From positions 1-64,000 of the forward strand of contig JBMORW010000027.1 of assembly GCA_049322695.1 (NCBI GenBank): a stretch of 64,000 nucleotides of DNA, written 5' to 3'. Every line of letters begins with the position of its first letter. Within the stretch, counting starts at the first letter, position 1. The DNA comes from CALGKJ01 sp049322695. Lineage in GTDB: Bacteria > Bacillota > Clostridia > Lutisporales > Lutisporaceae. A program made the position numbers and the translations under genes. Positions 8,619-16,718 of the stretch are shown here, in pieces. A model generated the notes under the pieces. That model was not told the DNA's origin. It did no database searches and worked only from the letters and a program-made list of their open reading frames with translations.

Positions 8619-9245
8619 TTATAGTTGTGTTAATAGTGCTAATCTCTTCTTACGCTCGTTCAAGCTATCCAGCTTTTCCCTCTCTTCCTTCTCCAATTCC
8701 AAGAGTGAACGTGCGCTGATAGAAGTTGTATCATAAACCGGAATGTCCACGGCTGACACATCATAAAGTTTTTTAATTTTCCTAATAGTTCTCATGTGGT
8801 TTTCTTGGTCCCAGGCTGCTTCTTTTACAGTGTAGGCATAGCTCATGCGGTCAATATAACCGCCTTTAATTTCTTCATAAAGCTTTCTTCCTTCTTCTGT
8901 GCCATCAAGCCTTGCCTTGATATGAAGTCCATCTTTTTCAACCATAAGCTGCAGCGTTTTGTTCCTTGTTCTGGCCATAACCTTGCCGCCGTGATTATAG
9001 TTAAAAATTACATCTGACATATCAGCTTCATCAAAAGCTCTGTCATCAACTTGCTCTTTGTATTCAATGCCGTCGTATTCAAACAAAACAGTCGGTTGAT
9101 TAAAAGAGCATGCAACCCCTTCGACATATAAAGCTTCCTTGTTGTCAGAGTCCTGAACAGCTCTTATCTCAAAGTTGATAAAACTCCTAAAGTCACGGCC
9201 TTTCTTACTTAGTTTTTCCATCTTCTCCAGTAGATTTATTTCCAT
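8619..9245 (-). CDS. HK97-family prohead protease
   Basis: 208 aa, peptidase family S78. Catalytic candidates are His85 (FNYNHGG) and Ser135 (IDRMSYAY), with VEGVACSFN and SAVDIPVYDTTSISAR as further family blocks. Starts at ATG 9245 with AAGGGAG upstream and overlaps the portal gene by 41 bases; an internal ATG at 9221 is possible. It cleaves the capsid delta domain during prohead maturation. Confidence 0.88.
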   Translation of the reverse strand: MEINLLEKMEKLSKKGRDFRSFINFEIRAVQDSDNKEALYVEGVACSFNQPTVLFEYDGIEYKEQVDDRAFDEADMSDVIFNYNHGGKVMARTRNKTLQLMVEKDGLHIKARLDGTEEGRKLYEEIKGGYIDRMSYAYTVKEAAWDQENHMRTIRKIKKLYDVSAVDIPVYDTTSISARSLLELEKEEREKLDSLNERKKRLALLTQL

Positions 9246-10431
9246 CGTTACTTACACTCCCTTCTTTGCCTACTTGTGCAGTGTCTAACCTTCTTATAGG
9301 CTTATCTCCACCTTCAACCGGTGCCAAATTTAGTATTTCACGCCATTCATTAGGTGTCAGAGCTCCTCTGTCAACCATTCTATCTAGGCCAAGCTTTGTA
9401 CTCATACTTGCATATTGTAAACTGCTTGAAGCAAATACGATTCTGTTTCCAAAGCCCAATTCACGACGTGAAAAAAACGCCCTTGTAAAGGCGTTTGATA
9501 GCTGAATTATTATAGGCTCTATTTCACTTTCGTAAAAAGCATTCCACTCATCCTCTGTATACTTATTTTGAACTATTTTATCATTCACTCCAAAGTATGA
9601 GTATATTCTTTGAATAGCTTTGTCCATTTGCGCTGCGTTAGGCACATAGTTTTTTTCTTCAACCTGATCTAAATCATACCTCGGGTCAGCAGTTGCAACT
9701 CCTGAAGATTTATCAATATCGAGATAGTTTTTTACAAACTCTTGTATCTGTATCTCTTTATCCTTGGGCTGCAATACATTCTTAAATTTCATAATCCATT
9801 TAACTATTGCACTATTTTTAATAGCGTTTATTATGCCTTTATCCGTAGTATCAATGACCTCCATGAGATTTTTTAATGCGTTATATCCACTATCCCCATA
9901 GAAATCATTCTCGTTAAAATCTTTTCTCATATGTATTACATCATCATATGGAAGTGTAATGAACATTCCTACTTTGAAGTGGAACTTGTAGTATATATCT
10001 TCTCCCTTTTCATACAGCTCAACTCTATTTGCTGGAATTGGATATACTTCTAAAGGTATTCCGTAATCATCACGCTTGATAAAAGCAAAAGCATTGTGAT
10101 TAAGCTCCCTTTGAAATACCAATTTGCATAGTAAATCTTGCAAAGACATATACTTATTTGGCATTTCAAGCACAGATATAATACTTGGTACCGGGTTTAT
10201 TTTCATATCTGCTCCATAACCCCTGATATGCTTTGCACCAAGCTTACCAATTGCATTTACCTTTGGTCTTATAGCTGATCTGACTATATCGCTATCAAAT
10301 ACTTTGCCACTCCAAGGAGAAAAGCTGTTATTTGAACTATTTAACATCTGTATAATAGTCATTCCTGTGCTATCTCTTACTTTATTGCCAAATACTTTTG
10401 TAAATAGGCTGCGTTTCTCTTTCAACAGCAT
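9205..10431 (-). CDS. Phage portal protein (HK97 type)
   Basis: About 408 aa. Portal features: early IRPKVNAIGKLGAKHIRG, LVFQRELNHNAFAFIKRD, GDSGYNALKN, and the C-terminal TPNEWREILNLAPVEGGD. Start is uncertain: ATG at 10431 or TTG at 10425, the latter spaced 8 bases from AAGGCGG. It forms the dodecameric DNA entry ring. Follows terL by a few bases. Confidence 0.88.
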   Translation of the reverse strand: MLLKEKRSLFTKVFGNKVRDSTGMTIIQMLNSSNNSFSPWSGKVFDSDIVRSAIRPKVNAIGKLGAKHIRGYGADMKINPVPSIISVLEMPNKYMSLQDLLCKLVFQRELNHNAFAFIKRDDYGIPLEVYPIPANRVELYEKGEDIYYKFHFKVGMFITLPYDDVIHMRKDFNENDFYGDSGYNALKNLMEVIDTTDKGIINAIKNSAIVKWIMKFKNVLQPKDKEIQIQEFVKNYLDIDKSSGVATADPRYDLDQVEEKNYVPNAAQMDKAIQRIYSYFGVNDKIVQNKYTEDEWNAFYESEIEPIIIQLSNAFTRAFFSRRELGFGNRIVFASSSLQYASMSTKLGLDRMVDRGALTPNEWREILNLAPVEGGDKPIRRLDTAQVGKEGSVSNDGNKSTGEDGKTK

Positions 10432-10438
10432 CACCGCC

Positions 10439-12130
10439 TTAAATCATATTTAAATAATCTGCCATTTTATCTTGTAACACAGTATAGGCATTCAACAAAG
10501 CTGCTGTACCGTCTATCCTACGCCTTGAATTACTTGTCTTTATTGGCTGTATGTTATCGTTTTTGTCAATATCAATAGCTGTATTTGATAAACACCATTT
10601 ATCAATTGGGTTATTATTATATACAATCAGCTTACTTGCCAAATCAGCCCCAAGCTTTTTCATTGGCCCTGATAATGTTTTCTTACCCTGTATAACAGGT
10701 ACCATAGACTCTTCACCAAAATAGCCTTTCATCTCTTCAACCCAATATTTAGCAGACCATGAATCATATCCAGTCCATGGAAGATACAATTTTATATCAC
10801 TTTCATATGCAACTTCCTTAAACCAATCAGTAACATATTTGTAGTGAACACTATTACCCGGGCAGGTTCTTAATAAACCTTGGTCAAGCCACAAATCATA
10901 TGGAATCTTATCTTCCTTTACCCGCTGCTCAAGCAAATCTTCCGGAAGCCAGTACATTTGAAGTACATATATGTGAGGGTCATTGGGTACCATAAATAAT
11001 ACCTTGGCAGCCGTCAAATCAGTTGTACTTGACAAGTCAGCACCACCAATGCCATACTTGGGCTGAAGCTCTTTAATATCAAACGTTGCCGGGTTATATA
11101 TTGTCTCAAATGGCAGCCACGCTTCTGAAGATGTTTCTCTGATGTTAAACTCTTTACATACAAGATTCTTAACTAGCAGAGGGTTAGCCTGTGCTTTTTT
11201 TACTTTTTCTGCAAGTGTTTTCAAATTCTTTATAGTTCCTAAACCTGGATTAGCTTTTTTCCAACAGTCTGGGTCTGTCCATTCTTTTCTACTATCCAAC
11301 TCATATACAAAAGCTATTGTCCTTTCATCTTTGTAACCGTTCTCATCAAAATATCCGTTTATTATCCTTTCAATTTCGTCATACTCTTCGTCATATATAT
11401 CTTCACGGATAGTTCCGGCAGTGGATGTCATAAAAATTAAAGGCTGCTCTCTAGCCGATACACCATCAGCCATTATGTTATATAAGGGTCTGCCATTTTT
11501 CCATTGATGAAATTCATCCATAAGCACGCAATGAACATTAAGACCATCTAGTGTATCACTATCACTTGCAAGAGGCTTGAATATGCCATCGTTAAAATCA
11601 CTTATCAGCTCAGCTACTAAAGTTTTAATGCGCTTTAGCAAAGACTTAGATTTTCTGACCATGCGTTTTGCTTCAAGCCATATTATTTTTGCTTGGTCAC
11701 GCTTTGTTGCTACTGCATAAACCTCAGGGCCTGCCTCGCCATCAGCAACTTGCATATATAACCCGACTATTGAAGCCAGCAATGATTTTCCATTTTTCTT
11801 ACCGATTATCAGAATTGCTTTTCTGTATTTTCTATTTCCTTCAATATCAACAAATCCAAATGTAGTTGCTAATAATGCTTTTTCCCACAATTCCAATATA
11901 ACTGGTTTGCCGCCGAACTTACCTTTAATGTGCTTACAATAGTTTTCAGCAAACTCTAATATGTGATTTGCTCTTGCATGGGAATAAAAATACTCACTGT
12001 TTTTATCAGTGAGATCATATACAATCTTTTTATATGTGCGGCGTATTTTATCACTTACAACTTCTTCGCCACTTTCGATTTTCTGCCAGTATTCAAGTAT
12101 CGGATTATAATCGGCAGGATATTTTATCAT
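10439..12130 (-). CDS. Terminase large subunit
   Basis: 563 aa ATPase/nuclease motor of DNA packaging. Walker A GKKNGKS (110-116), Walker B VLMDEFH (202-208), coupling MTSTAG motif, then a C-terminal RNase H-like nuclease starting GGADLSSTTDLTA. Full length for the TerL family of HK97-like phages. Overlaps the small subunit gene by 4 bases. Confidence 0.93.
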   Translation of the reverse strand: MIKYPADYNPILEYWQKIESGEEVVSDKIRRTYKKIVYDLTDKNSEYFYSHARANHILEFAENYCKHIKGKFGGKPVILELWEKALLATTFGFVDIEGNRKYRKAILIIGKKNGKSLLASIVGLYMQVADGEAGPEVYAVATKRDQAKIIWLEAKRMVRKSKSLLKRIKTLVAELISDFNDGIFKPLASDSDTLDGLNVHCVLMDEFHQWKNGRPLYNIMADGVSAREQPLIFMTSTAGTIREDIYDEEYDEIERIINGYFDENGYKDERTIAFVYELDSRKEWTDPDCWKKANPGLGTIKNLKTLAEKVKKAQANPLLVKNLVCKEFNIRETSSEAWLPFETIYNPATFDIKELQPKYGIGGADLSSTTDLTAAKVLFMVPNDPHIYVLQMYWLPEDLLEQRVKEDKIPYDLWLDQGLLRTCPGNSVHYKYVTDWFKEVAYESDIKLYLPWTGYDSWSAKYWVEEMKGYFGEESMVPVIQGKKTLSGPMKKLGADLASKLIVYNNNPIDKWCLSNTAIDIDKNDNIQPIKTSNSRRRIDGTAALLNAYTVLQDKMADYLNMI

Positions 12131-12558
12131 ACATCATCACGCCCATTGACAAAATCGTCAAAGCCATCATCTTTTTCGACTGGCTTTTCATTTTTAGGCA
12201 GACAGTCTATTAACAGCTTCATTGCTTGTGTCTGCTTTTGTGATAATTGCAGATACAGTTGAGCATCTGGGCTTTGCTTAGTACCATATTGATTTTCACC
12301 GTTTTTATATTCAACCTTAGTACCTTCCCTGATAATTGATTCTCTCAAGTCTTGCATAGTAATTGTCATAAAAGCTATATCGCTAATTGTTGTAAACACC
12401 AAAGATTTTTTATTTTTGTCTATCTTTGAGAATAATCTCCTAAGTCTTTTTATCTCGGCGTTAACACGTTTAGTTTTTTCTAAATATCCAGAAATACTGT
12501 CATATTCTGCTTCTTTTTTTGCTTCCATTTCTTCAAATGAATCACGCTTTCTTGTCAT
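12127..12558 (-). CDS. Terminase small subunit
   Basis: 143 aa from the ATG at 12558 (AAAGGGGG 9 bases upstream; a GTG 9 bases earlier is less well placed). Helical, with basic KRVNAEIKRLRRLFSKIDKNKK and C-terminal acidic tail. Position directly before terL and after the HNH gene is diagnostic. Recognises the packaging site. Confidence 0.75.
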   Translation of the reverse strand: MTRKRDSFEEMEAKKEAEYDSISGYLEKTKRVNAEIKRLRRLFSKIDKNKKSLVFTTISDIAFMTITMQDLRESIIREGTKVEYKNGENQYGTKQSPDAQLYLQLSQKQTQAMKLLIDCLPKNEKPVEKDDGFDDFVNGRDDV

Positions 12559-12589
12559 GTATACCACACCCCCTTTATGTGTGACTTGC

Positions 12590-12660
12590 GTATTTTTCGG
12601 AGGTCCCCCCTTCGGTCTCCAAGGATATAAATATGACTATTTTATAGGGGGGATATACTC
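12590..12660. other. Candidate packaging (cos) region
   Basis: Short gap between terS and the upstream small gene, GC-rich for this genome. It holds GGAGGTCCCCCC (12599-12610), TTCGGTCTCC, and a G-run GGGGGG (12647-12652) able to pair with the C-run. HNH-terS-type phages usually have cos near here. No cut position can be deduced. Confidence 0.3.
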
Positions 12661-12828
12661 TATTCGGTTAACTCTTGCATCAACCACAATGCACTTGCTT
12701 TCTATGCCTCTTGTTATTAACTCTTGATAGTGCTTGCTTATATCTTCCAACTCTTCTTTCCTGTAAACGTGATTGAGATATACAACATACACACCGTCTT
12801 TGCATTCAATACCTATTTTACTTTCCAT
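12637..12828 (-). CDS. Small prophage protein, unknown
   Basis: 63 aa, between the HNH nuclease and terS genes, two bases after the former. Sequence has DGVYVVYLNHVYRKEELED and a conserved-looking VVDARVNRIEYIPPIK end. No recognised domain; co-transcribed with the packaging genes. Confidence 0.55.
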   Translation of the reverse strand: MESKIGIECKDGVYVVYLNHVYRKEELEDISKHYQELITRGIESKCIVVDARVNRIEYIPPIK

Positions 12829-12830
12829 CC

Positions 12831-13142
12831 CTATACACTCCTTATCAAATCTCCGTTTGCATCAAACATTAATCCTTCGCCTGTCACTTCACTATTGCCA
12901 TGGTGTTCTTGATTGTGACAGTCTTGGCAATCATACTCAAGATGTTCCCAGTTCAAAGATATCTCAGGATTGTTTATGTTCTCAGGTGTAAGAGTTATCT
13001 TATGGTGTACTATCTTACCAGGCTTGTAGTCACCTTTCCTTAAGCAGCTCTCACATAAACCATGCACTAATTGTATGTACCCATCTCTACATTGCTGCCA
13101 TGCTGTGCTATTATAAAAAGCTTTTGCAAAGTCTTTAGCCAT
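12831..13142 (-). CDS. HNH endonuclease (packaging-associated)
   Basis: 103 aa. HNH signature: zinc-binding CESC and CQDC pairs, HHKITL with the catalytic His, and the terminal CHNQEHH. N terminus KAFYNSTAWQQCRDGYI is typical of phage HNH proteins located next to terS, which in related cos phages are needed for terminase cleavage. Confidence 0.88.
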   Translation of the reverse strand: MAKDFAKAFYNSTAWQQCRDGYIQLVHGLCESCLRKGDYKPGKIVHHKITLTPENINNPEISLNWEHLEYDCQDCHNQEHHGNSEVTGEGLMFDANGDLIRSV

Positions 13143-13209
13143 ATAATCAACTCCAAATCCAAAATAAAAAGAGCCTTTTCGACTCTTATTATATTAATAT
13201 ATTTGATTA

Positions 13210-13761
13210 TCAAACCTTCATAAATAGTTGTTTGAATTTCTCGCTTTTACATGCCATTGTTTCCAAAATAGTAAGAGCTGTATTAATAGGCATGCCTTTT
13301 CTTAGAATATCGTAATAATAATTGTTATAGGTGTCTCTATCTATATATCCCATATCTATAAAAGTTGATAGCTCTATTTTGCGCATTGTCTCTTTAGTAC
13401 ACATTCCTAGTTTTTCTACTAGATTCCACTTATTTGCTACAGTTGTACTAGGCTGCAAGTAATGCTTTTCTGTTAATCCACTTTCTTCATTAATTTCAAT
13501 CATAATTGGTAATTTATTATCTGTCCATTCCTCTCCAAAAAGACTACAATAAGGATAACAATTATTAAACAGATTTATATTATCGTATAGCATTATAGCT
13601 GATACTATTGGGCTATACTTATTTGCCATTTCATTACTAATAATTATTATGGGAAATTTTCTCCCAGCCCACATTCCTTCATGTGAATATCCTTGAGCAA
13701 CATATTGAGTAAAATCCGCCATATATATTTCGCCTCTGTGAAAATCTCTCTTTTCTATCAT
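13210..13761 (-). CDS. PemK/MazF-like protein, possible toxin
   Basis: 183 aa from ATG 13761 (a TTG at 13776 is an alternative). The first third resembles the PemK/MazF endoribonuclease barrel: FHRGEIYMADF, then GRKFPIIIISNEMANKYSPIVSAIML. Longer than ordinary MazF, with a helical C-terminal extension of about 70 residues. No antitoxin gene is adjacent. Could be an mRNA interferase or a derived protein with another role; conserved catalytic Arg/Thr residues were not assigned. Confidence 0.65.
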   Translation of the reverse strand: MIEKRDFHRGEIYMADFTQYVAQGYSHEGMWAGRKFPIIIISNEMANKYSPIVSAIMLYDNINLFNNCYPYCSLFGEEWTDNKLPIMIEINEESGLTEKHYLQPSTTVANKWNLVEKLGMCTKETMRKIELSTFIDMGYIDRDTYNNYYYDILRKGMPINTALTILETMACKSEKFKQLFMKV

Positions 13762-13876
13762 TGATTCTCTCTTCAAAATTCACACATCTCCCTTCCACTT
13801 ATATGGTAACATATGGAAGAGAGACAAGCAACTTATTAATGGAGCCCAGCAAGGAGGCATAGCCAGGCTCTCATAA

Positions 13877-13975
13877 TTACCTAATGCACTTTATAAAAGG
13901 ACAGTACCACTTAGTACCTCCAGTGTATACTCTATATGGGCAGCTATCACATTTTGACTTTCTTTTTTTGCTCAA
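13877..13975 (-). CDS. Tiny zinc-finger-like phage protein
   Basis: 32 aa from TTG 13975 with GGAG 9 bases upstream (an in-frame TTG slightly further up is possible). Contains two Cys pairs: CDSC and, after TGGTKWY, CPFIKC; basic at both ends. The pattern matches small Cys4 proteins common in Firmicutes phages. Lies between the recombinase and the PemK-like gene. Too short for most gene finders. Confidence 0.55.
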   Translation of the reverse strand: MSKKRKSKCDSCPYRVYTGGTKWYCPFIKCIR

Positions 13976-13994
13976 GCAAATCAGCTCCAATACA

Positions 13995-14025
13995 AAGGCC
14001 ACTCAGCAGTGCGCCGAGTGGCCTT
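13995..14025 (-). terminator. Intrinsic terminator (displaced late-regulator terminator)
   Basis: Perfect 10-bp stem AAGGCCACTC / GAGTGGCCTT with an 11-base loop; on the minus strand it is followed by TTTGTATT. It sits just past the left copy of the duplicated gene end, as the 14895-14925 terminator does past the right copy. Confidence 0.7.
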
Positions 14026-14036
14026 GATATATTTTT

Positions 14037-14096
14037 CTATCTATAAGTTATCACAGATTGTCAACACTGTCAGTCACATAAAAGTCACATTCTAAA
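14037..14096 (-). repeat. Left copy of duplicated 3' gene end (possible att site)
   Basis: About 57 bases matching 14937-14997 with three mismatches and one single-base indel, in the same orientation. Read on the minus strand it encodes CDFYVTDSVDNL and a TGA, matching the CDFNVTDNVDNQ end of the late regulator gene. With the right copy it brackets the tyrosine recombinase gene. Confidence 0.8.
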
Positions 14097-14310
14097 AAGG
14101 CATATAATTGAATATTTTCAACTTCATAATATAGTAGACCTTTGAAGTAAAAATAATCGCTTATACAGCCTTTATTTTGATAGTCGAATCTAACATATCT
14201 TATTATTCTGTATTATTTGCCTAAGAATTTTTCTTCTATATATAACCTATATTTTTTATTACCAATCTTACATCAATCAAAAGTGTTAGATTAATAGGTT
14301 TTAAAAAAAG

Positions 14311-14874
14311 TTATACATTCTTCTTAATATTGAATGAAAGCTTCTTGGATATTGATGTAACAGCTTCTTGAGTAGCACCAATATACCTTAATGTAAAGTT
14401 GGGATCAGTGTGCCCAAGAGCTTGCTGGGTTAATCCTATATCTTTACCAGACAATAAGTAAAAGTGATAGCCATATGTCTTTCTCAATGTATGAGTTCCT
14501 ATGCAGGGTATTTTAAAATGTATGGCTGCATCTTTGAGGATAGCATAAGCTGTTTCTCTTCTTATAGGCTTGCCGCCCTTCCTGGATGCAAACAAATACT
14601 CATGAGCTGCTTTCCCCTCTGTGTACTCATTTAGTATTGACTTAAGCTCCTTATTAATTTCAATCTTTCTTTCTCTTCTCGTTTTCTGTTCTCTCAGATA
14701 TATGAAGTCTTTACCTTTTACATCACCTACTCTGAAGGGTAAAATATCAGAAATTCTCAGCCCAGTATAAATACCAAAACTGAACATTACATAGTTGCGT
14801 TTATTTTTACTGTTTAAATAGGCTGCAATATCAATGACATCATTTTGGTTCTTTAATGGATCTACAGTATTCAT
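14311..14874 (-). CDS. Small tyrosine recombinase
   Basis: 187 aa: essentially only the catalytic domain of the phage integrase family, without a long N-terminal arm- or core-binding domain. Catalytic residues visible: Arg40 (TGLRISD), Lys64, His128 and Arg131 (GTHTLRKT), His155 (LGHTD) and Tyr164 (LRYIG). ATG with AGGCAGGTGAG upstream. The prophage also has a full serine integrase at its edge, so this enzyme is not needed for host integration. Flanking copies of the regulator's 3' end suggest it moves, or moved, as its own small element, or resolves phage genomes. Confidence 0.88.
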   Translation of the reverse strand: MNTVDPLKNQNDVIDIAAYLNSKNKRNYVMFSFGIYTGLRISDILPFRVGDVKGKDFIYLREQKTRRERKIEINKELKSILNEYTEGKAAHEYLFASRKGGKPIRRETAYAILKDAAIHFKIPCIGTHTLRKTYGYHFYLLSGKDIGLTQQALGHTDPNFTLRYIGATQEAVTSISKKLSFNIKKNV

Positions 14875-14894
14875 AATCTCACCTGCCTTTCATA

Positions 14895-14925
14895 TGAAAT
14901 AAAGCCCGGGAGATTTCCCGAGCTT
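14895..14925 (-). terminator. Intrinsic terminator after the late regulator
   Basis: On the minus strand: AAAGC-TCGGGA / TCCCG-GGCTTT with a 4-base AATC-type loop followed by ATTT. It ends the late regulator transcript and lies before the recombinase ATG. Confidence 0.65.
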
Positions 14926-14936
14926 TTCGCATCTAT

Positions 14937-14997
14937 CTATCTTATAAGTTATCACTGATTGTCAACATTGTCAGTCACATTAAAGTCACATTTTTTA
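14937..14997 (-). repeat. Right copy of duplicated 3' gene end (possible att site)
   Basis: Overlaps the last codons and stop of the late regulator gene. Differs from the left copy at three positions and one indel. Both copies keep the same reading frame and TGA, and each is followed by its own hairpin. Confidence 0.8.
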
Positions 14998-15413
14998 TGT
15001 TTGCTGCTAACATTCTTTATATAGCCTATGTCATAACCTAGCTCATCTGCTATCTCCTGCAAACTCATTCCTTGCAAATCCCTTTTAAATACTACTTTAA
15101 ATTCAAGTCCAGTACATCTGTTCACGCATTCTATTATTTGCTGCTGCTTTGCCCAAAGAACATTAATAATTTTATTTTCTACTTCAAGCATACTTTCATA
15201 TCTGTTTATGTACTTTATGATTCTATCTAGTGTCATGGCATTTCCATTGCTGCCAGAAATGCTATCGTATGTTATGGCAACAAGCTCTCTTGGAGCATCT
15301 TTCTCAAGCAATCCTATGTAATAACTTAAATTTACCTGAGCTATTTCTACAAATTTCTCATGTATTTTTATTTGCTCTTCAAGGTCTTTATAAGAACTTA
15401 TCAATAAGTTCAT
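14952..15413 (-). CDS. Late transcription regulator, RinA/ArpU-like
   Basis: 153 aa from ATG 15413 (GGTGGGAG just upstream; the frame is open further but lacks a site). N-terminal helices, then a sigma-region-4-like helix-turn-helix near the C terminus (MSLQEIADELGYDIGYIKNV). Proteins of this size and position, just before the packaging genes, activate late genes in many Firmicutes phages. Its last codons are part of the duplicated segment described at 14937. Confidence 0.7.
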   Translation of the reverse strand: MNLLISSYKDLEEQIKIHEKFVEIAQVNLSYYIGLLEKDAPRELVAITYDSISGSNGNAMTLDRIIKYINRYESMLEVENKIINVLWAKQQQIIECVNRCTGLEFKVVFKRDLQGMSLQEIADELGYDIGYIKNVSSKHKKCDFNVTDNVDNQ

Positions 15414-15496
15414 CCGGCTCCCACCTTCCCTTGTTTTTACCAATTAATTAGTATATAATTAAGGTGAGTGTACTTGGGCGAGAGCCCTTCTTTTTT

Positions 15497-15862
15497 TTAT
15501 ATAGAAATTAATTCAATCGAATAATCCATTAATCCTTTGTTTTCCCAATATAACCTATATATAGGCTTTCTATCCTCTACTGCCCATCTATTTTCGGTGT
15601 TACAGCCTTTAGATTGTTCCCAATTATCACATAGAATAATTGAATCGCTGCCATTATAAAAGTGTTTACACTTTTCCATAGCAATATCATTATCAATGCC
15701 CTCTGGAATAAGTCCGATTGGATTTATTATATGCAGCTTGTACATTTCTCTTAGATAGTTCTCTATCATTATGGAGCTAATTCTATTTTGCTTTGCATCA
15801 CCATAAGTTGTGCAAGGATGACTGAGGTAATATATTAAACTTTTATCCATTTTGTCAAACAC
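15497..15862 (-). CDS. DUF4406-family protein
   Basis: 121 aa, GTG start at 15862 with GGGAGG 9 bases upstream, overlapping the previous small gene by 8 bases. SLIYYLSHPCTTYG at the start, NPIGLIPEG, and SDSIILCDNWEQSKGC fit DUF4406, a small relative of the nucleoside 2-deoxyribosyltransferase fold common in phages. May act on nucleotides; activity not established. Confidence 0.7.
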   Translation of the reverse strand: MFDKMDKSLIYYLSHPCTTYGDAKQNRISSIMIENYLREMYKLHIINPIGLIPEGIDNDIAMEKCKHFYNGSDSIILCDNWEQSKGCNTENRWAVEDRKPIYRLYWENKGLMDYSIELISI

Positions 15863-15983
15863 TTTTATTACCTCCCTTTGTATTATCTTCTAACTCCCAT
15901 AAAGCTTTTGCTATAGATATAGCTACCTTTGCTTCATAACCTCCAAAGTATAGCTTTACCGCATATTCAAGAAATTCTTCCAT
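15855..15983 (-). CDS. Small prophage protein (42 aa)
   Basis: 42 aa, ATG at 15983 after AGAAGGGAGAGAACAAAC. Reads MEEFLEYAVKLYFGGYEAK then AKALWELEDNTK, an amphipathic helical peptide. Overlaps both neighbours slightly, which suggests translational coupling in a compact early operon. Function unknown. Confidence 0.55.
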   Translation of the reverse strand: MEEFLEYAVKLYFGGYEAKVAISIAKALWELEDNTKGGNKSV

Positions 15984-16137
15984 GTTTGTTCTCTCCCTTC
16001 TTAACCCAACGGCTACAAATGTTCACCTTGGGTTTATTCTCTTTTGTGTAAACACAATATACCTTCTTAGGATCATCTGTGTCTGTTCCAGAGCTGCATG
16101 TCCCACATGTTTGCTTAAGTTCATAGTAGGCATACAT
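15967..16137 (-). CDS. Small Cys-rich prophage protein
   Basis: 56 aa from ATG 16137 (AGAGGTGTTAAT upstream); upstream in-frame codons lack a site. Cys pattern C-G-T-C followed by VYCVYTKENKP and ICSRW suggests a zinc knuckle. Phage early region, role unknown. Confidence 0.6.
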   Translation of the reverse strand: MYAYYELKQTCGTCSSGTDTDDPKKVYCVYTKENKPKVNICSRWVKKGENKHGRIS

Positions 16138-16206
16138 ATTAACACCTCTTTCTATATACTGATTAAGAGTCAGTTGCCATAACAAATTAGGCAATGGCGT
16201 GTTGTT

Positions 16207-16222
16207 GTTGTATTGCGTCTTA
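16207..16222. repeat. 16-bp leader repeat, copy 1
   Basis: GTTGTATTGCGTCTTA, identical to 16597-16612. Each copy lies 60-70 bases upstream of the start of a minus-strand small gene (16137 and 16535). Confidence 0.6.
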
Positions 16223-16277
16223 AGCTATCCGTCCTCACTATATATAATCTCTTATTACATTTATTGTTTCCAGTGAT

Positions 16278-16535
16278 TTATGAAGCATTAACTTTACCTT
16301 TGTAATATTCAACTAGTAGCCTACTTGTTTCTGCATTCTTCTCTGCCTTTTCAATACGTTCTCTAGTATCCTTTTTTTCTTTTGCAGCAGTAGGAAAATC
16401 CCAATCAATAAGTTCAATAAGCTCTTTTTGTTCCTCAAGAGTTAAGTCTTTTAAGTGCTTTTCAAATATCTGCATCGCCTTTTCCCAAGCTTTGTTTCCC
16501 TGTTTTTCTATTTTGTAACGGTTATTATTTGTCAT
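16278..16535 (-). CDS. Small prophage protein, helical
   Basis: 85 aa from ATG 16535 (GGAGGGTTGATT before it). Charged and helical: KHLKDLTLEEQKELIELIDW then KDTRERIEKAEKNAE. No known domain. Preceded by an intergenic leader carrying the 16-bp and 18-bp repeats. Confidence 0.55.
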   Translation of the reverse strand: MTNNNRYKIEKQGNKAWEKAMQIFEKHLKDLTLEEQKELIELIDWDFPTAAKEKKDTRERIEKAEKNAETSRLLVEYYKGKVNAS

Positions 16536-16562
16536 AATCAACCCTCCAAATATAAAATTTCT

Positions 16563-16580
16563 TGTTGCACATTTTTTTCA
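16563..16580. repeat. 18-bp leader repeat, copy 1
   Basis: TGTTGCACATTTTTTTCA; matches 17505-17522 at 17 of 18 positions. Both lie just upstream of minus-strand small early genes. Confidence 0.5.
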
Positions 16581-16596
16581 GCTCTGTTCCAAGCTG

Positions 16597-16612
16597 GTTG
16601 TATTGCGTCTTA
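16597..16612. repeat. 16-bp leader repeat, copy 2
   Basis: Second exact copy of GTTGTATTGCGTCTTA, in the leader of the gene starting at 16535. Confidence 0.6.
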
Positions 16613-16718
16613 CCACACTTTATAATTATTTTAAATTATTTTGAATATGGGTGTTGCTAATCATGTATGATTATGGTATACTAAAATCAAGATAAATAAT
16701 TGATTGAGAGGTAGCCAT

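Noticed and set aside
14045..14200. Open frame of about 50 codons running into the left duplicated gene end
   Set aside because: No ATG, GTG or TTG start in frame and no RBS; its end is explained by the displaced regulator 3' end.
16138..16206. 22-codon GTG frame (MRTDSLRRN) in the leader of the 16137 gene
   Set aside because: No separate RBS; the shared RRNTT codons come from the 16-bp DNA repeat.
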